Positions 54,416-64,000 of a stretch of DNA of 64,000 bases are shown here, in pieces. This DNA is from Ehretia macrophylla (Eukaryota > Streptophyta > Magnoliopsida > Boraginales > Ehretiaceae). Under the pieces are notes generated by a model, which did no database searches, was not told the origin of the DNA, and worked only from the letters and a program-made list of their open reading frames with translations. Position numbers and translations under genes: made by a program. Positions within the stretch are counted from its first letter, which is position 1, and every line of letters begins with the position of its first letter. The DNA lies in contig CM075764.1 in assembly GCA_037974665.1 (NCBI GenBank), positions 119,660,325-119,724,324 on the forward strand, given 5' to 3'.

Positions 54416-57400
54416 ATGGACGAAGTAACAAATCGAGTAGTGACCAATCTTGAAACTGAATCCACCACATCAGAATCATTTCTCAAAGATCTGCAGACCC
54501 TTTTAGATTACACGCACAACACACACGACACAATCGACATCGAAAACTTTTACAATGAACTCTCAGCAAGAAATCTTTCTCTCACTACCCTCACCAACTC
54601 GCTTGCCTCGACAATGGACTCTGCATCCACAACGAATATCTCCATTTTAGCCTCAAAAGCTTACTTATCTCTACTTTTTACCCCAACTTCCCCTGTTTTC
54701 ACTCTGTTCACTCCCATGGCTTTTCTCTCTCTCTTTCGTGCCATTCGCCGAGCTTTCAAGAATCCGAATGGGTCTCCCCAAAGGGGTTCTGGGGTAGAAA
54801 ATTTGGGGAGAAAGAAGAAGGGTACTGGCCGTGGTGGGCTGAAGAAAAATAGGGGGAAAGCAGGGGAATTTGGGGGAAGTGAAGGGGAAAGGAGTGGTTT
54901 TGATATTAGGGATTTGTTTGCTGTGCTTGAGAGGTTGGAAATGGTATTGGGTTTGGTACATTTGGGTCGGTTTCCTGATAGTATGAAGGGTTTGGTTCAA
55001 ACTGTGGTTGAGATTCCGGTTATAGCAGGGGGGGTATGTGGTAATGGAGGGGTTTATGGGAAGTTGTGCGAGTTGTGTGCTCGTGTGTTGAGTGAAATTC
55101 TCAAGGGAGAGCATGGAGACCAAGCGGTTTCCGCTGCCGAGATTTTGAAATCACTGACACCATTGATTTTGTTAGTGAAATCACAGGCGAGAAGTTTTGC
55201 TTTAGGGTTTGTTGTAAATAGGATGATGAGTGCGGGGAAGAATTCAAGTGAGGTTGGGAAAGCAGTTGTGAATTTGCCCAAGTATTTGGTGCACAAGGCA
55301 CCAGAAAAGGCTGAGGGAAGGGCATTGGCTGTGGAGTCTATAGTGGAGATTGTTAAGGTTTTGGATTTTGAGGATCAGGTTGAGTTTGCTAATTATGTTG
55401 TTACGATGAGCCAAGGGAAGGGGCAGTTTAGGCTCTTGTCTGTGGATCTTGTCCCGGCTTTGATAATGTCATTGAGAGATCCCTTGGGAGTGGAAAAGGA
55501 TGATGATGACGATGGTTTTAAGAAACCATGGGGGTTGAGGTGTTTGTTGGCATTGATTCAGCGTTGCTCGGATGCAACTGCTGGAATTCGAGCTAAGGCT
55601 TTATCGAATTTAGCTCAGTTGGTGGGATTTTTGTCTCAGAACGATAAAAGCATCGGAATTATGAAGGAACTAATGGGGTTTGCATTTAAGGAGTCCAACA
55701 CGCAGGGATGTGGGATAAGTGATCTTCTGAGGAAAAGGTGTATGGATGAGAAGGCTGCAGTGAGGAAGGCTGCTCTTTTTCTGACATCCAAGTTGATTTC
55801 CCTTTTAGGAGGATCTCTTGATGAAGTTTTGCTGAAAACAGTGGGCATGGCTTGCTCGGATCCACTTGTTAGTATAAGGAAAGCTGCAATTTCGGCTCTC
55901 TCAGAGGTATTAACTTCTCTGCAACATAAATTATCTTTTGTTATTGGTTCGCTTAATTTAATTTTGTTGATTTCATGACAAGTTAGATCTTTTTATCGGT
56001 GAATAGCATCAAGACACTATATATGTTCAAGATACTACCTTGTGAATCCAATCTGGGTTGCACAATTGAAAAATGTTTTCTGTACTTTATATGGCTTCAA
56101 ACCATGTAACTATATCAGAAGATGATTATCATGAGGATTAGTAGTTTCCGTGTTATAGATTGCTGAAGCAAATGGCTGCAGTCTGATTCCTATGTATGTT
56201 TTGCGCTCTCCCAGTGACTGTAGTGTCAGTTTGATACTCTTTGTTCCTTCACACAATAGGAATCTGGATAAATTTTTTTGCGAATTAACTGACTCCTGAC
56301 GGATCACATCTTATGCATTTTAGCGAGTACTTAGTTGTTTTACTTTCGTCACTTAACATTGAGGTTGATGCTCAATAGAACCAAGTTCTTCCCATAGAAG
56401 TACAACCCAGGTATAACGTTGCCCTTAACTTTGCGGTTGAAGTTGATGCTCAAAATCTTATTCTAGAGTCTGCATTTGCTTTTCAGGCCTTCCGGATTTT
56501 TGCAGATGGCAATGTGATTAAGGAGTGGCTACATTCTGTCCCACGTTTAATATCTGATAATGAATGTAGTGTTCAAGAAGAGTGCGAAAATCTATTTCTT
56601 GACTTGGTTCTCGATCGGGTGTCCAAAGCTGGAACAACTAGCTCTGCTCAGAGTAGATCTGTTCCTTATGACACAAGTGGCAAGTTAAAAGGTTCGGATA
56701 CAGAACTTGAGTTAATATACCCTGAAGGGGTCCTGATTCTACTGAAAGAGATCTGTCATAGTGAGGTGACACCGTGGGTGAAGAAGATATGCATGAGCCT
56801 AGGAAAGAAGAAGAAGCTCAAGCCCAAGATTGCTATTTCACTTCAAAATATTGTAAGGACATCTGAGTCTCTGTGGCTTAGTCAGTCTAAGGAGATAGAA
56901 AAGTGGACAGCACCTCCCGGGGCTTGGTTTCTATTATCAGAAGTGTCCGTCTTCCTTCCAAAATCTGTGGACTGGGAGTTTCTTCATCATCACTGGCAGC
57001 TTCTTGACAAGTATAAGCCTGATGACGATCTTAAAAGCCCACTGGATCAGGGTGTCAATGAAGAGATGGTCGATATAGAATCCAATTCAATTGCTTGGGC
57101 AGGGGATCGCGTCTTTCTTTTGCAAACAATTTCTAATGTTTCTGTGGAGCTGCCTCCTGATTCTGCAGCAGATCTAGCTCATGACTTTCTCAAACGACTT
57201 GAGGGGTTCAACATGCATTCAACAGAGGTATCAAGCAATATTATCTTCCATTTGTCGAAATGCTTCTGTCTTATTAGCTTAAGATAATATTGTATACTCC
57301 CAATTAATCAGAATTCTAAGTCACTGCTCCTATTTAATTAGCATGACTCTCTTTCTGATATTACGCAGGTTTATAATAGTCTATTTTCATTACTAGTTGT

Positions 57401-60400
57401 TAGGCGTAGAATAGATTAAGAACTTAGATTAACATAGAAGTGGCTTGTATGCAATTGAAGTTACCATCTAATGTAAAAGTTGAAACTCTTAGAAGGTGCT
57501 TCGTGTTTATATAACTAGTATCATCAACAAGTCTGCTCACATTCAGGCAAAATCCTTTCTGATTGAGCCTAGGCACGGAAATGTCTTCTAAAAGAGTGGC
57601 GGTGAGACTCAAACCCAGGATCCCTTTCCGATTTTACTTTCATACCATATTTCAGTGAGTACCTCATTATTTCTCTAATGTCTTCAATAAACACATCTCC
57701 TGTGGCTATACTCTATTACTACTCCATGCTTCAGTTCTTCTAAGCAAGCAGTGATTATCTAACTACTTCAAATAAATTTGATCTTGCTGCCATTTGATAT
57801 ATCAAGAATAGTTCTCATGAATAGCTATGAATGGTTCACCTTTCTTCCTGCAATGCAAGTTGAAAATGTCATGCTTAAAGAAATGCCCATGTCTCCATGT
57901 GAACTTTGCATTTTAGATTGAGTTAGAGAGCATCTCTTTATATACTGGATCTATCATCAGATTTTGAAACGAATGGTGGAAAGGAATCTGAGAATTCTTA
58001 CATAACTTTATGTGACGTATGGACAACATTATGTGAATTTGAGAAACTTTTTAGTGTCTAGGTTGTGTCCTTGAATGCAGCGTATTGAGCTGCACAAGCT
58101 GCGCATGATGAAGAACCTTGTAGCTAACATTTATCAAATGGATTTTGGATTGCTGCTGGATTAGAACTCATATACGATAAATCCTTTACGTGCATTTGAC
58201 CAATTGGATAACCTGTGGCAGGTTAATGCTCATGTAAAAGCTCTCAGAACACTATGCAAGAGGAAGGCTTTGAACCCTGAAGAAGCTCATTCCCTTGTTC
58301 TGAAATGGGTCCAGCAGCTCATTTCTAAAGCTTCCCAAGTTTTAGATTCACACATTTCAAAATACTCAGAAGCAAATAAAGAAAGTACCTTTTTTACACC
58401 ACAGAATGGTACAAGTGGGAAAGGAAAACGACCGGCTGCATCCACATCCAGATTACTGTCAAAAGCAATTACTGCACTTTATACAATTGGATCTTTGGTC
58501 ATTGTTTGTCCTTCTGCCAATTTGACGTTCATAATACCAATATTGGAAAAAATTATAACTTGTGAGAGTTCTGACCCCAAATCAAGCAAATTACCAGGGC
58601 GCGCAGTTTCTGTGAAGCAGGCAGCCCCTTCCTTGTACATTCAGGCTTGGCTGACCATGGGAAAGATCTGTCTCGCTGATGGGAAACTTGCAAAGCATTA
58701 TATTCCTCTCTTCGTGCAGGTTTGCCTATCGATTGTTTTTCATGGTCTTTCTTACATCTAATAGATCATTCATGTAACAACTTCATCTAATTTCAGAAAT
58801 GAGAATTAAACTACGGATACATTTGGATTGTCATCATCATGATGAGACCTTTTACTAATCCAACTTCCCTGTAGACTCTATTTCATGGTACATTATGGAT
58901 AGCAACATTTAACTATTTATTGGATGCAATAACTATTTATTGAATGCAATAACCATTGAGTAACTACAAAACCATATTAAGTTTTGCTCTCCAATTAATG
59001 CATCTCAATTCTTATTTTCTTATCGAGTATCTTACTATCTATTGCCGGCGCTGATTTCTATTGTTCAATTCTATGCATGTGCATCTGCAGGAGCTTGAAC
59101 AGAGTGAAAATGCAGCCCTTCGAAACAATATCGTTGTAATGATGGCAGATTTTTGTGTGCGGTATACTGCTCTAGTTGACTGGTAACGCCCTTTTATGTA
59201 TTATATACGGGTATGGACATACGGAACCTGAGAAATTTCCTCTAAAATCTTTTTCTAATTGTTGGCCAGTTATATGTCAAAGATAACCAAGTGTCTCCGG
59301 GATCCATGTGAACTAGTGAGAAGGCAAACCTTTATTTTGCTTTCCAGACTCTTACAGGTAAATTCTTGTTATTTCAAGGTTTTAATTTTACATTTCAACT
59401 GTAAACATCAATTAAAATGCTATGTTATGCATTCAGAGGGACTATGTAAAATGGAGGGGAATTCTTTTTCTTCGGTTTCTTTTGTGCCTTGTCGATGAAT
59501 CAGAGAAAATACAGCAACTAGCGGATTTCCTGTTTGGGAACATCTTAAAAGGTTTCACTGACTTAAATAAGCCTTCTTCTTTAGATGCAATATTACCATG
59601 CTCTATCTTTCTGCTGAGTTTAAACTTTCTGCATAATATTTTGCAGTCAAGGCACCACTTTTAGCTTATAATAGTTTTGTGGAAGCCATTTTTGTTCTGA
59701 ATGACTGCAATGCCCACACTGGACGTAGTAATCCCAATAGTTCACGTAATGAAGGCCGTCTCTTTTCTATACAGTAAGCACCTTTTCTGTCTTAGTATCA
59801 GCATCAGCACTGTTGTTCTACAATTGCATCAATAATCTAATTAACATTTCTTTTACAGCGGCAATGATGCGATATCAAGGTCTAGAAGAATGCATGTCTA
59901 TATCACTTTATTGAAACAAATGGCTCTGGAGCACCTTTTGGCCACCTTTGCCAAAGTTTGCGCGGAGATTCTTGCTGCTGCTGCTGATGGTATTCTCAAA
60001 CTAGAGGATGCAACTGGACAGTCTGTTTTGCAGGTATATCACCCATACACACCTTTCTTCACGCGTGTGCTAGAGCATGTGGTATTTCTAGAATACAATT
60101 TCTCACACCAAGGAATTTTTAGCTCCTTTGAAGTGAAAATGCTATAATGCTTTGCCTTTTAGTTATTCACTTTATGTTGAAGTGTCTTTCTATTTTTGCG
60201 ATGGCAAAATGAACGTGATTTTTTCCCTTCTTGGCTTTCAGTACCATTAACTATCATGGCTTCTGAGCTATCACATTCCTGCTCCATAAGAGATATCTTT
60301 TGCGTGTTGGTTAAAATGTTTCTCTTTTCTTGCTAATGAAAATTTGCATTCAAATGTTAATGAAACAGGATGCGTTCCAAGTTCTCTGCTGCAAAGAAAT

Positions 60401-61079
60401 TCGACTTCCATCCAGCCGCGGATCATCATCTGACTCGGCAGATGTAGAGGAAGAAGGTGGAGACAGTGCAGGAGCATCTGCAGCTGCTGCGAGAGGAAGA
60501 GCGATAACTCAAGCTGTCAAAAAGGGACTGATCCAAAACACCATTCCTATCTTCATCGAGCTAAAACGGCTACTTGAAAGCAAAAATAGCCCTCTCGTTG
60601 GCTCGCTTATGGAATGCCTTAGGGTCCTCCTCAAGGACTACAAAAATGAGATTGACGATATATTAGTCGCTGATAAGCAGCTTCAGAAAGAGCTCGTTTA
60701 TGATATGCAAAAGTACGAATCCATGAAAGCTAAGTCGACAGCTGCTGAGGCTGTTGCTACTATGCAAAGATCAGAGGTTTATCGTTCACCAGGTGATCCT
60801 AAGGTGACAAATTCAACTATATTAAAGAACACGAGCAATGAGAAGCTTCGTAGCAATTCAAAACTGGCCTCAGCAGTGGCGGATGCAGTGGCAGCTGCCA
60901 CAGCTCGGTCTGTGCTCAGGGAAGTGAATAAGGGTGCATCCACCCCGCCCCTGAGCGCAATGAGCGTTCCAAAACTAAAGTCACGTACTTGCAAAGCTGG
61001 TGCTTGTGGAGACCGGTCTGCAGATGTACTTGAATCTTTGAGGAGGAGACAATCTTTTGATTCAGATGAAGAAAACTAA
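54416..61079 (+). CDS. CAP-D3: condensin-II complex subunit D3 (CAP-D3), 9 exons, 1345 aa
   Basis: Exons: 54416-55906, 56487-57227, 58222-58719, 59091-59182, 59270-59357, 59437-59551, 59647-59773, 59859-60033, 60369-61079 (1346 codons). It follows Arabidopsis CAP-D3 along its full length as I recall it: ILASKAYLSLL, PVFTLFTPMAFLSLFRAIRR, FPDSMKGLVQTVVEIPV, EHGDQAVSAAEILKSLTPLI, the conserved HEAT block RRCMDEKAAVRKAALFLTSK..CSDPLVSIRKAAISALSE (using RKRC here, about residues 438-497), DPCELVRRQTFILLSRLLQR, DYVKWRG and GLIQNTIPIFIELKRLLESK, ending ADVLESLRRRQSFDSDEEN. CAP-D3 is the HEAT-repeat scaffold of condensin II, which acts in the nucleus in chromosome compaction and interphase chromatin arrangement. 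Intact; expected length. Confidence 0.95.
57424..57660 (-). mobile_element. degenerate retroelement/SINE-like relic in CAP-D3 intron 2
   Basis: On the minus strand GGATCCTGGGTTTGAGTCTC, CACCGCCACT, TTGTTGATGATACTAGTTAT and CTTCTAAGAGTTTCAACTTT appear in the order of a common plant noncoding repeat I recall (GGATCCTGGGTTCGAGTCTC ... GTTTAAGCTTTTGGGATAG). GGTTTGAGTCTC resembles an RNA polymerase III B box. Heavily diverged; family assignment is uncertain. Confidence 0.4.
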
Positions 61080-63233
61080 TAACTCTTTATGATGCATGCA
61101 ATTCAAGACTCTGAATAGCAGAATCAATAGAACAGGTCTTGAGGCTGTATATAGACGGACTGCTTCTTAAGTTTGTAACTTCATGTCTTGAGACTAAGGC
61201 ACTTCCTGCTATGCGTGGGGTCTGAGGAAGTGTTCTATCGATTTTAGATCTATTGTACACGGCCTACTTTACATTTTTGCAAGAATCAGTTTTCACAAAA
61301 ATATTGTACTAAATTATTGTGGAGGGTAAATTGGAATGAAATGTACATTACTGACTTCAGTAAATGGATATGCAAACAAGATATTGATCATGAAAAAAGA
61401 TAGGCATACCATTACTGTATTAAATTATCCTAGACCTGTATTTTGTTGATAATGCATGAAAATGAAAATAAAGCATCAACAAGTTTTATCTGTTGATAAT
61501 TCATGTACTAAATTACTCTAGTTGTCAAATGTAAACCTACCCAAATTGGGGTTGAGATCTTTCTTTTTTTCTTTAATGAGGAACTTTTTTTAGGCAGGAT
61601 TATAAATCTCGTGGGGTAGCGGTAAGTCTTAATAAATACTCTAAATTAATTAAGAGTCGAACAATATTTATAATGAAAAGACATGAGTTCAAATTTGAAA
61701 GTTTTAGTCATAACAAATTGCATAGGTCAATCTTGTATTCATGTGAATGAGTGAGAATTGTACACACCAAGTGTGTCCTGTAACTATTTGTTCTTTTGTT
61801 AGGTTTAAAGTCTATATTTGACAAAGACTTAGTCCAATGAGCAATTATAATGTTTTACAATAAAATGGTTTTAATATACTATTTCAATTTTTCTCCTGCA
61901 GAAAAGATATGGGTATTTACCAAATATACATTGAATCTTGCATCATTGCTCCACCCAAAAAAAAAGTTAATTATTTAATTTTGTAACTATATGCCAACTC
62001 TCTTGTTTCATTTTCATTTTTCTTTTTGGTTGTTTTTTTATATACACTCTTATATTATTATATTTTTGGATTGATTACTTTTGTCAATGGAGTTAGTTTA
62101 TGAATGTGAATAATGATAATAATATATTAAGAGACATGGATCCTCTCATAATATTAGGAATATTTAATACTAATAAATAATATAAATAATTCATAAAAAG
62201 CCTATAATATATAAATACTGGTTGGATGTAAGATTTGTCACAAGTTGGTTTAAGAATATATGCGAGAATAACAATATGGTAAATTAAAATCCAATAATAT
62301 ATTTACCGGGGTCACAATTACCCTTGTTGATATACTTGGTTGAAGAACATGAACGACAATAATTATAATGACCCAAAAAAAAGAAAAAGAAAATAACTAT
62401 ATAATAAAATGAAAAATTTATATGTTATGCGCATTAGAATATGAACAACAATAATAATATAGTACAATTGAAAATTCATATGAGATACCTATTCAATGAG
62501 AAAACGCAACTCTAGATGTAGTTTAATTGGTCAAGCCTTGTATATACTTTTCACAAATTTGTCAATTTGAGTTCGAAAATTTACTTGGTCTCTACTTTTA
62601 AAAACAAAAAAAAAAAGAAAAGAAGAAGTAAAAATCATAAGTGCAAAAATGACCTCTAAATATCCAATTATTATATTCTCTATCGTGGCACACTCTAATT
62701 GGTTGACTATCTCAATACGATATATAAATATCTCCTCCTCAAATCAATTTACAACATTTTTCAACTCCAAAAAACGTCAAGGTGACAACCTTTTTTTTTT
62801 ATCATTTTCCATTTTCTCCTTTTTGTACCCTTTTTAATTCCATTAATATATGTTATTAATTATTATTAGCATAATATTTTTACATGTTGATCATTAAATT
62901 ATACTAACACATTAATTTAGATAGTTTTTATTTCAAAAATTTTCAAGCCCTATTTTTTGTGTATTATATGTGATTATTTGAAAATTTATGAGGTTTTTGC
63001 GTTAGATTTAACTTCTACTTGATATATTTGGATGGTTTAATTGATTAACTGATGAATTTTATATTTTTGTTAATTGTTTTTGCTTATTTAGGTGGAAAAT
63101 TGGTGAGACGAAACCCTAGATCCCAAATTTGGTTGAAAATTTGTTTTTAGGGGGTTTTAGTGGGAAAAGTTTGGAGTTTTGGAGTTGAATTTTTAGTTTT
63201 TAGGGTTTTTATAATATTGAAAATATTATAAAG
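61080..63233. other. CAP-D3 3' UTR, spacer and dnaJ-49-like promoter/leader
   Basis: AT-rich. Two tRNA-like patches with A- and B-box-like spacing occur at about 61608-61705 (TAGCGGTAAGTC ... GAGTTCAAATTTG) and 62515-62580 (TAGTTTAATTGGTCAAGC ... GAGTTCGAAAATT), perhaps old SINEs. The last 160 bases contain a possible leader intron acceptor (TTATTTAG|GTGGAAAATTGG near 63091). No other gene recognised. Confidence 0.4.
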
Positions 63234-64000
63234 ATGGATGGTAACAAAGATGAGGCTTTGAGGTGCATTGGTATTGCCAAAGAGCCGATTGTGTCGGGGA
63301 ATAAGCAGAGAGCGTTGAAATTCATTAACATTGCGCGTCGACTTAACCACAATTTATCTGTGGATGATCTTTTGGCTGCGTGTGAAAATCTTGATGCGTC
63401 AACCCCCGGGCCCTCAAATGAAGGAAATGTTGTTGATGGTGTGAGGAATGAGGAGGGTCGGGGGAAGATTGATAGTGGGGTGTCGAATGGGGAGAGGAAT
63501 TATACGGAAGAGAACGTGAAGTTGATTAGGGAGATCAAGAGCAAAAGGGATTACTACGCAATTCTTGGTTTGGAGAAGGGTTGTGCGGTTGAAGAGATTC
63601 GGAAGGCGTATCGGAAGTTGTCGTTGAAAGTTCATCCTGATAAGAATAAGGCGCCTGGTTCAGAAGAGGCGTTCAAGAAAGTTAGCAAGGCATTTAAGTG
63701 TTTGAGTGATGAGGGCTCGAGGAGACAGTATGATGAGACGGGGTTGGTTGAGGAATTTGAGCATAACCAGCAGTATAGTGGTGTTAGAAGGCGGAGGAGA
63801 AGAACAGGGAATGACTTTTTTGATGAAGAGTTTGATCCGGATGAGATCTTCAGGGCATTCTTTGGTCAGGCTGACATGTTTAGGACAGCTCATGTTTACA
63901 GGACTAGAACCGCAGGTGCTCATCACAGAGAAGATGTAGGTGGCACTGGACCTAATTTGATATTACTACTTCAGCTTTTGCCATTTTTGCTTATCATCTT
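63234..64000 (+). CDS. J-domain co-chaperone, dnaJ 49-like, N-terminal part (runs off window)
   Basis: The frame opens MDGNKDEALRCIGIAKEPI and stays open to the last base (255 codons). The start resembles the MDGNKD...ALKFL motif of plant dnaJ 49 proteins. A J domain spans about residues 105-170 (DYYAILGLEKGCAVEEIRKA, AYRKLSLKVHPDKNKAPG with the HPD motif near 134-136 that stimulates Hsp70 ATPase, SKAFKCLSDEGSRRQYDETG). A Phe/Asp-rich linker (NDFFDEEFDPDEIFRAFFGQ) and the start of a hydrophobic segment (NLILLLQLLPFLLII) follow, as in ER-membrane J proteins with a C-terminal DUF1977 domain, which here lies beyond the edge. The N-terminus probably faces the cytosol. Confidence 0.9.
   Translation, partial: MDGNKDEALRCIGIAKEPIVSGNKQRALKFINIARRLNHNLSVDDLLAACENLDASTPGPSNEGNVVDGVRNEEGRGKIDSGVSNGERNYTEENVKLIREIKSKRDYYAILGLEKGCAVEEIRKAYRKLSLKVHPDKNKAPGSEEAFKKVSKAFKCLSDEGSRRQYDETGLVEEFEHNQQYSGVRRRRRRTGNDFFDEEFDPDEIFRAFFGQADMFRTAHVYRTRTAGAHHREDVGGTGPNLILLLQLLPFLLII

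Noticed and set aside
54102-54486. Ser/Leu-rich minus-strand frames near 54.1-54.5 kb
   Set aside because: Translations of the GA microsatellite on the opposite strand.

Overview
This window is plant nuclear DNA, most likely from a eudicot. It is AT-rich, its genes are split by many GT-AG introns, and it carries Ty1/copia retroelements, Tourist-like MITEs and a probable Au-type SINE. Every recognisable host gene matches a plant family: an ESD4-type SUMO protease, kinesin-13A, TCTP, an RFI2-like RING protein, condensin-II CAP-D3, a plant BTB/POZ protein and a dnaJ-49-like J protein. The protein sequences feel asterid-like, but I cannot name a species.

Layout. 1-3544: minus-strand copia fossil cut by the window edge; its 5' LTR abuts what may be the first exon of a host gene (3574-3631). 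3777-8290: gene-free, with a Tourist-like MITE, a 0.7-kb foldback element, a three-copy tandem repeat and microsatellites. 8292-15251 (+): BTB/POZ gene, 12 exons, 901 aa. 15252-18771: spacer with an inverted-repeat element, a 29-base G run and an alternating purine-pyrimidine tract. 18772-28211 (+): ESD4-like SUMO protease, 9 exons, 537 aa, whose seventh intron has been stretched to 6 kb by a young 5.07-kb copia element. 30057-38233 (-): kinesin-13A, 12 exons, 815 aa, convergent with ESD4. 38234-42564: spacer with a second foldback copy and a Mutator-like MITE. 42565-44738 (-): TCTP, 5 exons, 168 aa. 47041-52086 (+): RFI2-like RING gene with an in-frame stop before its last intron. 52703-53540: two more Tourist-like MITEs. 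54416-61079 (+): CAP-D3, 9 exons, 1345 aa. 63234-64000 (+): start of a J-domain membrane protein that runs off the window.

The genes are unrelated neighbours, as is usual in a plant chromosome; there is no operon or obvious cluster. Several act in nuclear or growth functions (SUMO removal, microtubule depolymerisation, condensin II, TCTP), but I see no sign that the linkage is functional. The most interesting biology is transposon-gene interplay: a copia element with LTRs identical apart from their repeat number inside ESD4, splice-acceptor-bearing tandem duplications around that insertion, a second copia next to a host splice donor, and the apparently prematurely stopped RFI2-like gene. Exon borders were set by hand from GT-AG sites, reading phase and remembered family sequences; the exon lengths sum to whole codons in every complete gene.
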